Assembly (NCBI GenBank): GCA_913775725.1
Contig: CAJYNG010000018.1
Coordinates: 186,001 to 250,000, forward strand
DNA length: 64,000 nt
Direction of reading: 5' to 3'
From: an uncultured Stenotrophomonas sp.
GTDB taxonomy: Bacteria; Pseudomonadota; Gammaproteobacteria; Xanthomonadales; Xanthomonadaceae
A program made the translations under genes and the position numbers. Below, in pieces: positions 6,261-17,101 of the stretch. A model generated the notes under the pieces. The model worked only from the letters and a program-made list of their open reading frames with translations. It did no database searches and was not told the origin of the DNA. Every line of letters begins with the position of its first letter. Position 1 is the stretch's first letter.

Positions 6261-9200
6261 ATGGCCCTTTTCGCGCGCACCCTCGCCAACGCCAGATACA
6301 TCGCCGGGGTCGTGTACAGCGTCAGCCACTGGCTGACCAGCAGCCCGCCCACAATGGCGATGCCCAGCGGCTGCCGCAGCTCCCAGCCCTCGCCGTTGGC
6401 CAGCATCAGCGGCAGCGTGCCCAGCAGCGCCGCCAGCGAGGTCATCAGGATCGGCCGCAGGCGCAACCGCGCGGCTTCCATCACCGAGTCCTGCGCGCTC
6501 AGCCCGCGACGCTCGCCGGCCAGCGCGAAGTCCACCAGCAGGATGGTGTTCTTCATCACCACGCCCACCAGCAGGAACAGGCCGAGCAGGGCGATCAGGT
6601 TCAGTTCGTTGCCGAACAGCCACAACGCCAGCAGCGCGCCAACCCCGGCCGACGGCAGGGTAGACAGGATTACCAGCGGCTGCAGGAAGCTCTCGTAGAG
6701 GATGCCCAGCACCAGGTAGACCGCCATCGTGGCGCCCAGCACCAGCCAGAGTTGGCGTGCGCGCAGCTGATCCAGGCCACCGGCCTCACCGGACAGTTTT
6801 CCCTGGACCGAACGCGGCAGCATCAGTGTCGCCATCGCGCCATCGATCGCCTGCGTGGCCTGTTCCAGCCCCACGCCCGGCGCCAGCGCGAACTCGATCC
6901 AGATCGAGGCGAACTGTTCGCTGTGATACACCCGGTCCGGCGCCATGCCGTAGCGCCAGCTGGCGATGCTCGACAGCGGAATGCGCTGGCCGTTGCCATC
7001 GATCACCTGCAGCCGCGACAGCGTGCCAGGGTCCTGGGTGTGCTTCGGGTCCAGCTCCATCACCACGCGGTACTGGTTGAGGCTGTCGTACAGCGTGGCC
7101 ACCTGGCGCTGGCTGAAGGAGTTGTTGAGCATGCTGGCGACGGTGCGCAGATCCACGCCGTGGCGCGCGGCCGCTTCGCGGTCGATATCCAGCACCACCT
7201 GGCGCATGCCAGCGTCACCCTGCGCTTCCACGTCTACCAGTTCCGGCAGGCCACGCAGGGCGGCCGCCACCTTCGGTGCCCATTCGCGCAGGGGCGCGGT
7301 ATCGGCCGACAGCAGCTGGAATTCGTACTTGCCACTGCTGCCGGCGCCCTCAAGGCGGATGTCCTGGTCCACCCACAGATAGAGATTGCCGCCGGGCAGC
7401 CTGGGCAGCTGCGACCGCAGGCGGTCGATCACCTGCTGGCTGGAGACCTTGCGCTCGGCCAGCGGCTTCATCTTGATCATGATGAAGGCGTTGTTGACCC
7501 CGTTGCTGCCACCGATGTAGCCGATGATGTCCTCGATGGCCGGGTCGGACAGCAGCAGCGCGCGGTAGGCATCGATCTTCGGCTGCATGGCCTGGAAGGA
7601 GAGCCCGTCGTCGCCGCGGGCAAAGCCACGCAGCTGTGCGGTGTCCTGCTTGGGCACGATGCCCTTGGGTACCTGCTGGAACAACCAGGCGTTGAGGGCG
7701 ATCACGGCCACGAACGCCAGCAACGGCCAGCGCAGCCGGCGCAGGCTGGCCTGCAGCGTGCGCAGGTAGGCCCCGCGCAGGCGCTCGAACAGTGCGTTGC
7801 TGCTGAGCTGCCAGCCCGACGGCTGCCGTGCGTCGTCCACGAACAATCGTGCACACAGCATCGGAACCAGGCTCAGGGCGACCAGCACCGATACCGCCAT
7901 CGCCGCCACCAGCGTCAGCGAGAATTCGCGGAACAGGCGTTCGACGAAGTCGTCCAGGAACAGGATGGAGATGAACACCACGGCCAGCGCCAGGTTCATC
8001 GACAGCAGCGTTGCTCCCACTTCCGAGGCGCCCCGTACGGCGGCCTGCCAGCGATCGGCACCCAGTTCGCGATGGCGAGCGATGTTCTCCAGCACCACGA
8101 TGGCATCGTCCACCACCAGCACTGCGGCCACGATCAGGGCCATCAGCGAGAGCGTGTTGAGTGAGAAGCCCATCAGCGCCACCAGCGCGAGCGTGCCGAA
8201 CAGCACCACCGGAATCGCCACGCTGGGCACCAGCGCTGCACGCCAGTGGCCGAGGAAGCCAAGCACCACCAGCACCACCAGCACGATCGCCAGCACCAGC
8301 GTGAGCTCAGCTTCGTGCAGGGTGGCGCGGATCACCGGCGAGCGGTCCATCACCAGGCGCATGTCCACGCTGGAGGGCAACAGTGCATGCAGCTGCGGCA
8401 GCTGCGCCTGGATGGCATCAACGGTGGCGATGATGTTGGCACCGGGTTGGCGGCTGACGATCAGCAGCACGGCGGGGCGTTCGTTGTGGAAGCCGCTGGC
8501 GTAACGGTCTTCCACGCCATCGGCAACGGCGGCGACATCGCCCAGCCGCAGCGTGCGGTCGTCGCTGACCTTCAACGCCAGTTCGCGGTACTGCGCGGCC
8601 TGGCGCAGCTGCAGCGGCGCTTCCAGCTGCCATTGCTGGCGCGCGTCCCCCACCGCGCCCAGCGGGCGCACCGCATTGGCACGCGCGATGGCCTGGGCCA
8701 CGTCTTCCAGTGCCAGGCCCGCATGGTTCAGTGCATTCGGGTCCAGCGATACACGCACGGCGGGCAAGGCGCTGCCCCCCACCTGCACTTCACCCACGCC
8801 CGGTACCTGCGACAGCTTCTGCGCCAGCACGGTGGAGGCCAGGTCATACAGCTGGCCGGGCGACAAGGTGCCCGAGGTCAGCGCCAGCGCCAGGATCGGT
8901 GCCTGTGAGGGATTGACCTTGCGGTACTGCGGCATGCCGGGCATGCCACTGGGCAGCTGCCCACGTGCAAGGTTGATGGCGGCCTGCACTTCACGCGCCG
9001 CTTCATCGATGTCGCGGCCGAGCACGAACTTCAGTTCGATCTGGGTCTGGCCCTGGGTGCTGGCCGAGTCGATGCGTGAGATGCCGGGCAGGCTGCCCAG
9101 TGCACGCTCCAGCGGCGTGGCGACGGTGGCCGCCATCGACTCGGGCGAGGCACCGGGCAGGCTGGCACTGACTTCAATGGCGGGGTAATCGACCTGCGGC

Positions 9201-9322
9201 AACGGCGCCACCGGCAACAACCGCAATGCCAGCAGGCCAGCCAACACCAGTGCCACGGCCAGCAGGATCGTGGCCACCGGGCGTTGCACGCAGGCCTGTG
9301 CCAGGCGCTCCACAGGGGTCAC
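6257..9322 (-). CDS. mdtC: RND multidrug efflux permease, MdtC-type
   Basis: 1021 residues, inner-membrane proton-driven RND pump subunit with 12 predicted membrane segments and two large periplasmic loops. Visible signatures: N-terminal [19 protein letters not shown]; the TM4 acidic pair in [20 protein letters not shown], needed for proton relay; [20 protein letters not shown] in TM11; and the end [16 protein letters not shown]. It overlaps the upstream mdtB by 4 bases (ATG inside the mdtB stop), so the two are coupled. In Enterobacteria, MdtB and MdtC form a heterotrimer with adaptor MdtA and an outer-membrane TolC-type channel; no such channel gene is in this operon. The C-terminus ends abruptly at a SMAG repeat. 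Confidence 0.93.
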   Translation of the reverse strand: MTPVERLAQACVQRPVATILLAVALVLAGLLALRLLPVAPLPQVDYPAIEVSASLPGASPESMAATVATPLERALGSLPGISRIDSASTQGQTQIELKFVLGRDIDEAAREVQAAINLARGQLPSGMPGMPQYRKVNPSQAPILALALTSGTLSPGQLYDLASTVLAQKLSQVPGVGEVQVGGSALPAVRVSLDPNALNHAGLALEDVAQAIARANAVRPLGAVGDARQQWQLEAPLQLRQAAQYRELALKVSDDRTLRLGDVAAVADGVEDRYASGFHNERPAVLLIVSRQPGANIIATVDAIQAQLPQLHALLPSSVDMRLVMDRSPVIRATLHEAELTLVLAIVLVVLVVLGFLGHWRAALVPSVAIPVVLFGTLALVALMGFSLNTLSLMALIVAAVLVVDDAIVVLENIARHRELGADRWQAAVRGASEVGATLLSMNLALAVVFISILFLDDFVERLFREFSLTLVAAMAVSVLVALSLVPMLCARLFVDDARQPSGWQLSSNALFERLRGAYLRTLQASLRRLRWPLLAFVAVIALNAWLFQQVPKGIVPKQDTAQLRGFARGDDGLSFQAMQPKIDAYRALLLSDPAIEDIIGYIGGSNGVNNAFIMIKMKPLAERKVSSQQVIDRLRSQLPRLPGGNLYLWVDQDIRLEGAGSSGKYEFQLLSADTAPLREWAPKVAAALRGLPELVDVEAQGDAGMRQVVLDIDREAAARHGVDLRTVASMLNNSFSQRQVATLYDSLNQYRVVMELDPKHTQDPGTLSRLQVIDGNGQRIPLSSIASWRYGMAPDRVYHSEQFASIWIEFALAPGVGLEQATQAIDGAMATLMLPRSVQGKLSGEAGGLDQLRARQLWLVLGATMAVYLVLGILYESFLQPLVILSTLPSAGVGALLALWLFGNELNLIALLGLFLLVGVVMKNTILLVDFALAGERRGLSAQDSVMEAARLRLRPILMTSLAALLGTLPLMLANGEGWELRQPLGIAIVGGLLVSQWLTLYTTPAMYLALARVRAKRAM

Positions 9323-12300
9323 GCGCTGGCCTCCTCAGCGACGGTGGTTGCTGCCGCACGACCGCGTTGCAGACGATCAAAGGCCAGATAGATCACCGGC
9401 GTGGTGAACAGGGTCAGTACCTGGCTGACCAGCAGGCCGCCCACCATCACCCAGCCCAGCGGTTGCCGCAGTTCGGCACCGGAACCACTGGCCAGCATCA
9501 GCGGCACTGCGCCGAACAGTGCGGCCAGCGTGGTCATCAGGATCGGCCGGAAGCGCAGCAGTGCCGCCTGGTGGATCGCAGCGCGTGGCGTCATGCCGCG
9601 TGTGCGCTGCGCGTCCAGCGCGAAGTCGATCATCATGATCGCGTTCTTCTTCACCAGGCCGATCAGCAGCACGATGCCGATCACCGCGATCAGGTCCAGA
9701 CTGCGGCCGCTCACCCACAGCGCCGCCAGAGCGCCGACTGTTGCCGAAGGCAGGGTGGAGAGGATGGTGACTGGGTGGAGGAAGCTCTCGTAGAGCACGC
9801 CCAGCACGATGTACATCACCACCACCGCAGCCAGGATCAGCCACAGTGTGGAGGACAGCGAACTGCTGAACGCCGCTGCGGCCCCCTGCAGGCGCAGCTC
9901 GATGCTCTGCGGCAGATCCACGTGTGCGCGTGCGGCGTGCACAGCCTCCACCGCTTCGCCCAGCGACGCTCCCGGTGCGAGGTTGAACGACAACGTGGCC
10001 GCCGGGAACTGGCCGACATGGTTGCGCAGCAGGGCGGTCGGGCCCAGATCCACGCGCGCCACCGCACCCAGCGGCACGGTCTGTCCGCTGCTGCTGCGCA
10101 CACGCAGGCCCGTGATCGCCTCCGGCCCGGGTTGCCGTGAAGGATCGGCCTCCAGGACCACCCGGTACTGGCTGGCCTGGGTGAAGATGGTGGAGATCTG
10201 CCGTTGCCCGTAAGCGTCGTACAGCGCATCGGCCACCGCTTCCACACTCACGCCCAGACGCGCGGCGGCGTCACGGTTGATGTTCACCCGTGCCTGCCGG
10301 CCCTGCATCTGCAGATCGCTGGCGACATCGCGCAGTGCCGGTTGCTGGCGCAGCGCCTGCAGCAGCTTCGGGGTCCAGCGCTCCAGTGTTTCAAGATCTG
10401 GCGTGGTCAGCGTGAACTGGTACTGGGTGCGGCTGATGCGGTCTTCGATGCCCAGCTCCTGCACCGGCTGCAGGTACAGGGTGATGCCGGGAATCTTCGA
10501 CACGCGCTGTTGCAGGCGCGCCATCACCACGGCGGCGCCATCGCGGTCGCCATGCGGTTTCAGCTCGATCAACAGGCGGCCGGTATTGAGCGTGGCGTTG
10601 TTGCCGTCCACGCCGATGTACGAGGACACGCTGGCCACCGCCGGGTCCGCTTCGATGGCGGCGGCCAGCGCCTGCTGGCGCTCGCGCATGGCCTGGAACG
10701 AGATGGCCTGCGGCGCTTCGCTGATGCCCTGCACCAGGCCGGCATCCTGCACCGGGAAGAAGCCCTTGGGCACGGCGAAGTACAACGCCACGGTCAGCGC
10801 GAGAGTGGCGACGGTGGCCAGCAGCATCAGCGGCTGGCGCTGCAGCACCCAGCGCAGTTGCCGGTCGTAGAGGCCGATGACGCGGTCGAAGACATCGCGC
10901 TTCGGCGGCGAAGGGGTCAGATCCCCTTGGGGCTCTGACCCCGCCACATGCGACTTCAGGAACCGCGCGCACAGCATCGGCGTCAGCGTCAGCGAGACCA
11001 GCAGCGAAATGCCGATGGCTACCGCCAGTGTCACCGCGAACTCATGGAACAGCGCGCCCACCAGGTCGGCCATGAACAGCAGCGGGATCAGCACCGCGAT
11101 CAGCGAAACGGTCAGCGACACCAGGGTGAAGCCGATCTCGGCCGCGCCTTTCAGCGCTGCATCGCGTGGGCTTTCGCCTTCCTCCAGATGGCGGGCGATG
11201 TTCTCCAGCATCACGATGGCGTCGTCCACCACGAAGCCGGTAGCGATGGTCAGCGCCATCAGCGTGAGGTTGTTGAGCGAGTAGCCAGCCAGCAGCATCA
11301 CCGCGAAGGTGCCGATGAGCGACAGTGGCACCGCGACGCTGGGAATGAGCGTGGCCGGTAGATTGCGCAGGAATACCCAGGTGACCAGCACCACCAGGCC
11401 AATGGCCAGTACCAGCTCCTTCTGCACGCCGTGCACCGACGCGCGGATCGATTCAGTGCGGTCGCTCAGTACATTCATCTGCACACCGGCCGGCAGCGTG
11501 GCCTGCAGCTGCGGCAGCAGCGTACGCACCTGCTCGACCACGGCGATCACGTTGGCGCCGGGCTGGCGCTGGATGTTCACCAGAACCGCCGGCGTAGTGC
11601 CGCTCCAGGCCGCCAGCTGGCGGTTCTCTGCACCATCGGTGATGGTGGCCACATCGCCCAGCCGCAGCGGCGCGCCGTCGCGCCAGGCCAGCACCAGGGC
11701 ACGGTACTCGTCCACGCTGCGCATCTGGTCGTTGGCATCGAGCATCACCGCGCGGATCGGTCCATCGAAACTGCCCTTGGGCAGGTTGACGTTGGCGGCG
11801 GCGATGGCGGTGCGGATGTGGTCCATGCCCAGGCCGTTGGCGGCCAGTGCCGCCGGATTGACCTGGATGCGCACGGCCGGGCGCTGGCCACCGGCCAGGC
11901 TGACCAGGCCGACGCCGGGCAGCTGCGCCAGGCGCTGGGCAATGCGCGTATCCACCAGATCGTGCACCTGCGGCAGCGACAGGCCTTGTGAGGTCACCGC
12001 CAAGGTCAGGATCGGCGTATCGGCCGGATTGACCTTGCGGTAGACCGGTGGCACTGGCAGGTCGCCGGGCAGGAAGCTGCCCGCGGCATTGATTGCGGCC
12101 TGCACGTCCTGTTCGGCCACGCCCAGCGACACCTCCAGGCCGAACTGCAGGGTGATCACCGACGCACCGCCGGAACTGGTGGACGACAACTGCTTCAGGC
12201 CGGGAATCTGCCCGAGCTGACGTTCCAGCGGCGCGGTGATGGTGCGCGTGGTCAGCTCCGGGCTGGCGCCCGGGTACAACGTGGTGATCTGGATGATCGG

Positions 12301-12426
12301 GTAGTCGACCTGCGGCAGCGCTGCCACTGGCAGCAGGCGGTAGGCCAGCACGCCCGACAGCAGCAGCGCCACCATCAGCAGCGTGGTAGCGACCGGACGC
12401 AGGATGAAGGCGCGCGAGAGGTTCAT
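9319..12426 (-). CDS. mdtB: RND multidrug efflux permease, MdtB-type
   Basis: 1035 residues, first of the two paired RND permeases. It starts [20 protein letters not shown] and carries the TM4 motif [20 protein letters not shown] and the TM11 motif [20 protein letters not shown]. It starts 1 base before the mdtA stop, overlapping it, and is followed by mdtC with a 4-base overlap: a tight mdtABC operon read on the minus strand. Residues ~495-505, in the cytoplasmic linker after TM6, are encoded by a 30-base palindrome (10913-10942) of a type found elsewhere between genes; the linker is slightly longer than in E. coli MdtB. Likely substrates (bile salts, novobiocin, aminocoumarins) are known only for the E. 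coli homologue. Confidence 0.93.
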   Translation of the reverse strand: MNLSRAFILRPVATTLLMVALLLSGVLAYRLLPVAALPQVDYPIIQITTLYPGASPELTTRTITAPLERQLGQIPGLKQLSSTSSGGASVITLQFGLEVSLGVAEQDVQAAINAAGSFLPGDLPVPPVYRKVNPADTPILTLAVTSQGLSLPQVHDLVDTRIAQRLAQLPGVGLVSLAGGQRPAVRIQVNPAALAANGLGMDHIRTAIAAANVNLPKGSFDGPIRAVMLDANDQMRSVDEYRALVLAWRDGAPLRLGDVATITDGAENRQLAAWSGTTPAVLVNIQRQPGANVIAVVEQVRTLLPQLQATLPAGVQMNVLSDRTESIRASVHGVQKELVLAIGLVVLVTWVFLRNLPATLIPSVAVPLSLIGTFAVMLLAGYSLNNLTLMALTIATGFVVDDAIVMLENIARHLEEGESPRDAALKGAAEIGFTLVSLTVSLIAVLIPLLFMADLVGALFHEFAVTLAVAIGISLLVSLTLTPMLCARFLKSHVAGSEPQGDLTPSPPKRDVFDRVIGLYDRQLRWVLQRQPLMLLATVATLALTVALYFAVPKGFFPVQDAGLVQGISEAPQAISFQAMRERQQALAAAIEADPAVASVSSYIGVDGNNATLNTGRLLIELKPHGDRDGAAVVMARLQQRVSKIPGITLYLQPVQELGIEDRISRTQYQFTLTTPDLETLERWTPKLLQALRQQPALRDVASDLQMQGRQARVNINRDAAARLGVSVEAVADALYDAYGQRQISTIFTQASQYRVVLEADPSRQPGPEAITGLRVRSSSGQTVPLGAVARVDLGPTALLRNHVGQFPAATLSFNLAPGASLGEAVEAVHAARAHVDLPQSIELRLQGAAAAFSSSLSSTLWLILAAVVVMYIVLGVLYESFLHPVTILSTLPSATVGALAALWVSGRSLDLIAVIGIVLLIGLVKKNAIMMIDFALDAQRTRGMTPRAAIHQAALLRFRPILMTTLAALFGAVPLMLASGSGAELRQPLGWVMVGGLLVSQVLTLFTTPVIYLAFDRLQRGRAAATTVAEEASA
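10913..10942. repeat. Intragenic palindrome within mdtB (GGGGTCAGA...TCTGACCCC)
   Basis: Nine-bp arms GGGGTCAGA/TCTGACCCC enclose a second stem CCCC-TT-GGGG. The same design (GGGTC-GATCCC...GGG-CTGACC) occurs between genes at 26569-26609, pointing to a dispersed repeat that has landed in-frame in mdtB. Confidence 0.65.
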
Positions 12427-13589
12427 GCGCCGGCCTTGGTCACGGCCTCCTCGGTGATGATCTCCACCGCGGTGCCGTCTTCCAGCCCGTCGATGCCTTC
12501 GATCACCACCTGGTCGCCCGCAGCCAGCCCCGAGCGCACGGCCACACGTCCGTCATCGGCAGGCCCAAGCACCACATTGCGCCGCTGCGCCTTGTTGTCC
12601 TTGCCGACGACATGCACGTAGTTGCCCTGGCTGCCGAACTGCACGGCGGCATCGGGAATCAGCAGCGCGGGCTGCTCGCCCAGCTGCAGGCGTACGTTGA
12701 CGAACTGGTTGGGGAACAGGGACAGGTCGTCGTTTTCGAAGTGCGCGCGCAGCTTCAGCGTGCCGGTGGTGGTATCGATGCGGTTGTCGACGCTGGACAG
12801 CGAGCCGCGGGCCAGCTGCCGGCGTTCTTCGCGGTCCCAGGTTTCCACTGCCAATGCCGGTTGCGCCTGCACGGCATCAAGCAGCGCGGGCAGCTCGGGT
12901 TCGGGCACGGTGAACAGCACACTGATCGGCGCGGTCTGCGCCAGCGTCACCAGGCCTTCGGCATCGCTGGCACGCACCAGGTTGCCCACGTCCAGCCGGC
13001 GCAGCCCGACGCGGCCACTGACCGGGGCGACGATACGGGTGTACTGCAGCTGCAGGCGCGCTTCGTCAACAGACGCCTGATCGCTGATCCGCCGACCCTG
13101 CAGCTGCCGCACCTTGCTCTGCTGGTCGCTCAGTTCCTGCCCAGACACATAGTTCTGCTTCTGCAGTTCGCGGTAGCGCTGCAGCTGGCGTTCGGCATTC
13201 TCCAGCTCGGCCAGGTTCTGCTGCTGGATACCCTGGGCCTGTGCCAGCTTCACCTCATACGGACGTGGGTCGATCTGCGCCAGCAGGTCGCCGGCTTTCA
13301 CCTGTTGGCCTTCCTGGAAGTGCAGGCGCAGCAGCTCGCCATCCACGCGGCTGCGCACCACCACGCTGTGCAGGGGGGTGACCGTACCGACCGCCTTCAG
13401 GCGCAGCACCAGCGGCTCGGCGCTGGCGCGCGCCACGCGTACCGGCACCGTCTTGCCTGGCGCATCGTCGCTGCTGCCGGCGCCATTCCGGGGCCACAGC
13501 CACCACGCCAGAAGGGCGACGAGGGCGATGGCCAGCACCGCCCACAACGGGCGGGCACGACGGAAACGGGAATTTTCGGCGACAGACAT
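12423..13589 (-). CDS. mdtA: RND efflux periplasmic adaptor, MdtA-type
   Basis: 388 residues. There is one N-terminal membrane anchor ([19 protein letters not shown]). The membrane-fusion-protein core follows: lipoyl half-motifs ([20 protein letters not shown], then [18 protein letters not shown]), a long coiled coil between them ([25 protein letters not shown] onward), and a C-terminal beta-barrel ending in [15 protein letters not shown]. Start 13589 is favoured because AGGA lies 5 bases upstream; an in-frame ATG at 13595 and an open frame to 13730 exist. It bridges MdtBC to the outer-membrane channel. It is first gene of mdtABC, and the TolC-type partner must be encoded elsewhere. No linked two-component regulator (as baeSR in E. 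coli) is visible. Confidence 0.92.
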   Translation of the reverse strand: MSVAENSRFRRARPLWAVLAIALVALLAWWLWPRNGAGSSDDAPGKTVPVRVARASAEPLVLRLKAVGTVTPLHSVVVRSRVDGELLRLHFQEGQQVKAGDLLAQIDPRPYEVKLAQAQGIQQQNLAELENAERQLQRYRELQKQNYVSGQELSDQQSKVRQLQGRRISDQASVDEARLQLQYTRIVAPVSGRVGLRRLDVGNLVRASDAEGLVTLAQTAPISVLFTVPEPELPALLDAVQAQPALAVETWDREERRQLARGSLSSVDNRIDTTTGTLKLRAHFENDDLSLFPNQFVNVRLQLGEQPALLIPDAAVQFGSQGNYVHVVGKDNKAQRRNVVLGPADDGRVAVRSGLAAGDQVVIEGIDGLEDGTAVEIITEEAVTKAGA

Positions 13590-13814
13590 GAGCATCCTGC
13601 GCCCTGCGCGCGCAGGGACATGCGGGCCCGTCGGCGCGTTCACGGCACCACGGGCAGCGGGGAGGGAGTGTCTGGCGGGGCCGCGGGCGCGGCGTGGCTG
13701 GATGCCGTCGCGGCAGCGACGGGGTGACAATGGTAGCCAATCACCCCGGCCAATGCCGCATGACCATGGTCATGTTCTGCAATGCGTCGAACGTGCTCGA
13801 CTCTACGAAGAGGC

Positions 13815-14432
13815 TCAATGCACTTCGTCGTGATAGACGAATTTCGGCATTTCCCAGCGGTAGTGGATCGCCAGCAGGCGCAGCGCGAAGCCGCCGCCGA
13901 GGCAGCACAGGATCGCGGTGGCGTCGGCCACGCCCCAGTGCAGCAGCAACAGGTAGGCGGCGCCGGTCAGCAGCGCGATGATCGCGTACAGCTCTTTCTG
14001 GAAGATCAGCGGCACTTCGTTGCAGAGGATGTCGCGCAGCACGCCGCCGAACGCGCCAGTGAGCATGCCGGCAATCAGCACGATGGGCATTGCATGGCCG
14101 GCCTCGCGCGCGATCGAGCAGCCGATCAGGGTGAAGGCGATCAGGCCCAGGCCATCGAGTACCAGGAAGGTGCGGCGGAAGTGGTGCATCCAGCGCGCCA
14201 CCCAGGTGGCGATCAGCGCCGCACACACGGTGAAGCCCAGGTACTCGGGATGCTTCACCCAGCCCAGCGGGTAGTGGCCGAGCAGGATGTCGCGCAGCGA
14301 ACCGCCGCCGAGGGCGGTGACGCAGGCGATCATGACCACGCCGAACAGGTCCATGCGGCGTCGGCCTGCAGACAGGGCGCCGGTCATGGCTTCAGCGGAA
14401 ATGGCGATCAGGTAGATGATGGACAGCAGCAT
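13815..14432 (-). CDS. TRIC-type cation channel family protein (YadS/YicG-like)
   Basis: 205 residues, about seven membrane segments. The family shows an internal duplication, visible here in two glycine-rich repeats: [20 protein letters not shown] followed by [12 protein letters not shown], and [18 protein letters not shown]. Members (UPF0126, prokaryotic TRIC) are trimeric monovalent-cation channels; some are suspected glycine transporters because of their riboswitches. Start 14432 has GGAG 9 bases upstream; the frame is open to 14651 only because it runs through the riboswitch. The gene lies 90 bases downstream of a tandem glycine riboswitch, so glycine level should set its expression. Confidence 0.9.
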   Translation of the reverse strand: MLLSIIYLIAISAEAMTGALSAGRRRMDLFGVVMIACVTALGGGSLRDILLGHYPLGWVKHPEYLGFTVCAALIATWVARWMHHFRRTFLVLDGLGLIAFTLIGCSIAREAGHAMPIVLIAGMLTGAFGGVLRDILCNEVPLIFQKELYAIIALLTGAAYLLLLHWGVADATAILCCLGGGFALRLLAIHYRWEMPKFVYHDEVH

Positions 14433-14521
14433 GGGGCAGGCTCCGGGCGCGGTGGGGCCGGCCATGCGCGACTGCCGCCACTGCCTGCGCAATGACGGGA
14501 CGACGATGACCGGTGCCGCTC

Positions 14522-14722
14522 CCGCTGTCCTTTTGCCTGAGAGTTCAGCGGCATGGGCCGCGTGCCCCTTCGGCGGATCGTCCCGGGCGTGCCCGGTGAC
14601 CTCTCTCCAGCTCGGCGAGTCGAATGCATGGTTGGTGGGATTCCAGCCCACCGGCCTGAGCGATCATGGGAGCCTGCGCCTTCGGCGGGCGCCAGCGCGG
14701 CGCCTCTCTCCTGCATTCGGCC
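14522..14722 (-). promoter_or_regulatory. Tandem glycine riboswitch upstream of the TRIC-type gene
   Basis: Read on the minus strand there are two aptamers. Aptamer I (about 14712-14641) has GGAGAGAGGCGCC, CGCCGAAGGCGCAGG and CTCAGGCCGGTGGG. Aptamer II (about 14612-14524) has CTGGAGAGAGGTCACC, CCGCCGAAGGGGCA and the diagnostic CTCAGGCAAAAGGAC. GGAGAGA, CGCCGAAGG and CTCAGGCAAAAGGAC are the conserved core elements of glycine riboswitches. No clear intrinsic terminator follows, so control may act on translation. Confidence 0.9.
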
Positions 14723-14763
14723 GCCAGTATATCCGCTGCAGTGCAGCACGGCATAATCCCGGC

Positions 14764-15039
14764 ATGGCCCCGTCCCTCCGCCCGTGGTTCCTGTACCTGC
14801 TCGAATGCCGCGATGGCAGCTATTACGCCGGCATCAGCACCGATGTGGAGGCGCGTTTCGCCGCCCACCAGGCCGGCAAGGGCGCGCGCTACACCCGGGC
14901 CCGGCCGCCGCTGCGCGTGCTGGCCGTACGCGAGTACCCGGACCGGGCCGCCGCCTCGCGGGCCGAGTGGCAACTCAAGCAGCAGCCGCGCGAACGCAAG
15001 CTGGCCTGGCTGCAGGCGCTGGATCCTGCGCTTCTGTAG
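14764..15039 (+). CDS. GIY-YIG nuclease superfamily protein (YhbQ/UPF0213-like)
   Basis: 91 residues, the typical length of the small stand-alone GIY-YIG family. The core is [20 protein letters not shown] (Y...YAGIS as the GIY-YIG element), then a conserved Arg in [18 protein letters not shown], and [18 protein letters not shown] at the end. Relatives have weak endonuclease or DNA-binding activity and an uncertain biological role. ATG 14764 lies just outside the divergent riboswitch region. The TAG stop is the TAG of the GTAG head of a SMAG repeat. Confidence 0.88.
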   Translation: MAPSLRPWFLYLLECRDGSYYAGISTDVEARFAAHQAGKGARYTRARPPLRVLAVREYPDRAAASRAEWQLKQQPRERKLAWLQALDPALL

Positions 15040-15107
15040 AGCCGAGCCCACGCTCGGAGGTTGTTGCTGCTGCCTGATGGTGAAGCCGAGCATGGGCTCG
15101 GATCTAC
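15036..15107. repeat. SMAG dimer
   Basis: GTAGAGCCGAGCCCACGCTCGG and a facing AGCCGAGCATGGGCTCGGATCTAC form an inverted pair. The GTAG overlaps the stop codon of the GIY-YIG gene. An ATCCA-CCACGCGTGGAT palindrome directly follows at ~15112-15132. Confidence 0.85.
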
Positions 15108-15183
15108 AGTTGATCCATGCCACGCGTGGATGGGCGCGTGCGGCCATGCCATGATCGCCCAGCCCTCAGCGCTGGAGACCCGG

Positions 15184-15615
15184 ATGTCCGCCCTTGCCCT
15201 GCTGTTCGCGCTCTCCGCAGCAACGAGCCCGGCCGCCGATCCGGCCACCCTCGCGGCCATCGAAGCCACCTGCCACGACTACGTCGACGGCCAGCTGGAG
15301 GCCGACCCGCAGCGCGTCGCCCGCTCCCTGCACCCGGACCTGGCAAAGCGCGCAGTCCTCGGCGATACGCCCGACGAGCGGCTGGGCCTGCGCCGGATGT
15401 CGAAGGAAGAGCTGGTCTCACTGACGAAGCAGGGCGCGTTGAAGACCCCGAAGGACCAATGGGACCGCCGCTGCACGGTGCTGGATGTCACCGGCAACGC
15501 GGCCTCGGTACGGCTGGAAACGCAGTGGTTCGTCGACTACTTCCACATGGGACGCTTCGACCAGCGCTGGGTCATCGTCAATGCGCTGTGGTACCCGAAG
15601 CCGAAGGCGCCGTAG
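15184..15615 (+). CDS. Secreted NTF2-like (putative lumazine-binding) family protein
   Basis: 143 residues with a short signal peptide (SALALLFALSAATSPAAD). The mature part has the NTF2-like cone-fold pattern: ATLAAIEATCHDYVDGQLEA, an N-terminal helix of the DYxxGxxxxDxxRxxxxLHPDLAKR type, VTGNAASVRLETQWFVDYFH, and FDQRWVIVNALWYPKP. Relatives are annotated as putative lumazine-binding or nuclear transport factor 2 proteins without a proven ligand. GGAG lies 6 bases before ATG 15184. Its TAG stop is again part of a SMAG GTAG head. Confidence 0.82.
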   Translation: MSALALLFALSAATSPAADPATLAAIEATCHDYVDGQLEADPQRVARSLHPDLAKRAVLGDTPDERLGLRRMSKEELVSLTKQGALKTPKDQWDRRCTVLDVTGNAASVRLETQWFVDYFHMGRFDQRWVIVNALWYPKPKAP

Positions 15616-15679
15616 AGCCGAGCCCATGCTCGGCTTCTGCAATCCGCGCAAAGCGCAGCCGAGCATGGCTCGGCTCTAC
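15612..15679. repeat. SMAG dimer
   Basis: GTAGAGCCGAGCCCATGCTCGGCT and facing AGCCGAGCATGGCTCGGCTCTAC form a near-perfect inverted dimer between convergent genes. It supplies the stop codon of the secreted NTF2-like gene and could serve as a bidirectional terminator or mRNA-stabilising hairpin. Confidence 0.9.
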
Positions 15680-15697
15680 AGGAGCATGCGTGCGGCC

Positions 15698-16978
15698 TTA
15701 CCGCCTCGGTCGCCGGTCGTCCTGGTCATCGCCGAAGATGATGCGCGCGCTGCGCTGGTAGCTCCAGTACGCCACGGCCCAGTTCAGCAGGACCACGATG
15801 CGGTTGCGGAAGCCGATCAGGAAGAACACGTGCGCGGCCAGCCAGAACCACCAGGCCAGCACGCCGGACAGCTGCAGCCGGCCCAGGTGCACGATGGCGG
15901 CCATGCGGCCGATGGTGGCCAGGTTGCCGAAGTCGGCGTACTTGAACGGACCGGGCTCGGGCTTGCCGTGCAGTCGCGCGCGGATGACCTCGGCCACGTA
16001 CTTGCCCATCTGCTTGGCGGCGGGCGCCACGCCAGGCACCGGCTTGCCGTTGGCCTGGTTCAGCGCTGCCAGATCGCCGGCCACGAACAGTTCCGGGTGG
16101 CCAGGCAGGGTCAGGTCGGGTTGCACCTGCACGCGTCCGGCGCGGTCCAGCGGCACGTCCAGCGTGCGCGCCAGCGGTGAAGCGGCCACACCGGCGGCCC
16201 ACACCACCGTGCGTGCCGGCACGAACTGATCGCCGAGCCTGAAGCCCTGGCTGTCGATGTCGCTCACCGGGGTGCCGGTCAGCACTTCCACGCCCAGTTT
16301 TTCCAGCTGCCGGCGCGCTTTCAACGAAAGCACTTCCGGGAACGAGGACAGTACGCGCGGCCCGGCTTCGACCAGCCGCACTTTGGCGCTGGCCGGATCA
16401 ATGTGGCGGAACTCATTGCGCAGCGTATGGCGCGCGATCTCGGCCAGCGTGCCGGCCAGTTCGACGCCGGTAGGTCCACCACCAACCACGGCGAAGCTCA
16501 GCCATGCGGCCTTCTTCGCCGGGTCCGGTTCTGCCTCGGCACGCTCGAACGCCAGCAGCAGCTTGCGGCGCAGCGCGATGGCATCGTCCAGCGTCTTCAG
16601 CCCGGGGGCATCATCGGCCCATTGGTCGTTGCCGAAATAGGCGTGGGTGGCGCCGGTGGCCAGCAGCAGGCTGTCGTAGTCCAGCGTGCTGCCATCGGCC
16701 ATGCGGATCTGCCGGGCCTGCTTGTCGATGGTCACCACTTCGCCGAGGCGGACTTCCACATTGCGCTGGTGGCCGAGAATGTGGCGCAGCGGTGCGGCGA
16801 TATCCGGGGCGGACAGGCCAGCGGTGGCCACCTGGTACAGCAGCGGCTGGAACAGGTGATGGTTGCGGCGGTCGACCAGGGTGATGCGTATGCGCTCGCG
16901 GGCCAGGGCACGGGTGGCCCAGAGGCCGGCAAAACCGCCGCCGACAACAACCAGGTGGGGAACGCGCTCGCGACTCAT
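15698..16978 (-). CDS. ndh: Type II NADH dehydrogenase (NDH-2)
   Basis: 426 residues, single-subunit FAD enzyme passing electrons from NADH to quinone at the inner membrane without proton pumping. The FAD-binding Rossmann motif is at the N-terminus (LVVVGGGFAGLWATRAL). The NAD-binding motif is near residue 165 (FAVVGGGPTGVELAGTLAEI). TVVWAAGVAASPLAR and LFVAGDLAALNQANG (the FAD ribityl site, with Asp) follow. The C-terminal hydrophobic LAWWFWLAAHVFFLIGFRNR is a membrane-attachment region. It is convergent with the secreted NTF2-like gene across a SMAG dimer and divergent from the NYN protein gene. Confidence 0.93.
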   Translation of the reverse strand: MSRERVPHLVVVGGGFAGLWATRALARERIRITLVDRRNHHLFQPLLYQVATAGLSAPDIAAPLRHILGHQRNVEVRLGEVVTIDKQARQIRMADGSTLDYDSLLLATGATHAYFGNDQWADDAPGLKTLDDAIALRRKLLLAFERAEAEPDPAKKAAWLSFAVVGGGPTGVELAGTLAEIARHTLRNEFRHIDPASAKVRLVEAGPRVLSSFPEVLSLKARRQLEKLGVEVLTGTPVSDIDSQGFRLGDQFVPARTVVWAAGVAASPLARTLDVPLDRAGRVQVQPDLTLPGHPELFVAGDLAALNQANGKPVPGVAPAAKQMGKYVAEVIRARLHGKPEPGPFKYADFGNLATIGRMAAIVHLGRLQLSGVLAWWFWLAAHVFFLIGFRNRIVVLLNWAVAYWSYQRSARIIFGDDQDDRRPRR

Positions 16979-17101
16979 CGACTCACTCCAGTGGGGGCAT
17001 TGGGGGAAGCGCCTGGCATCTTCGCATGATGGCCCCCTGTCACGTCAGCGCCCGCGTGGATCGGCGATACTCGGGTTCAGGCAACGGCCCGTGAGGAGCC
17101 C

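Noticed and set aside
6194-8164. 656-codon plus-strand ORF
   Set aside because: It lies fully antisense to mdtC and its translation is Gln/His/Arg-rich low-complexity, typical of shadow frames in GC-rich genes.
12423-13730. Longer MdtA starting at 13730
   Set aside because: The extra residues are Arg/Pro-rich and precede a good ribosome site for ATG 13589.
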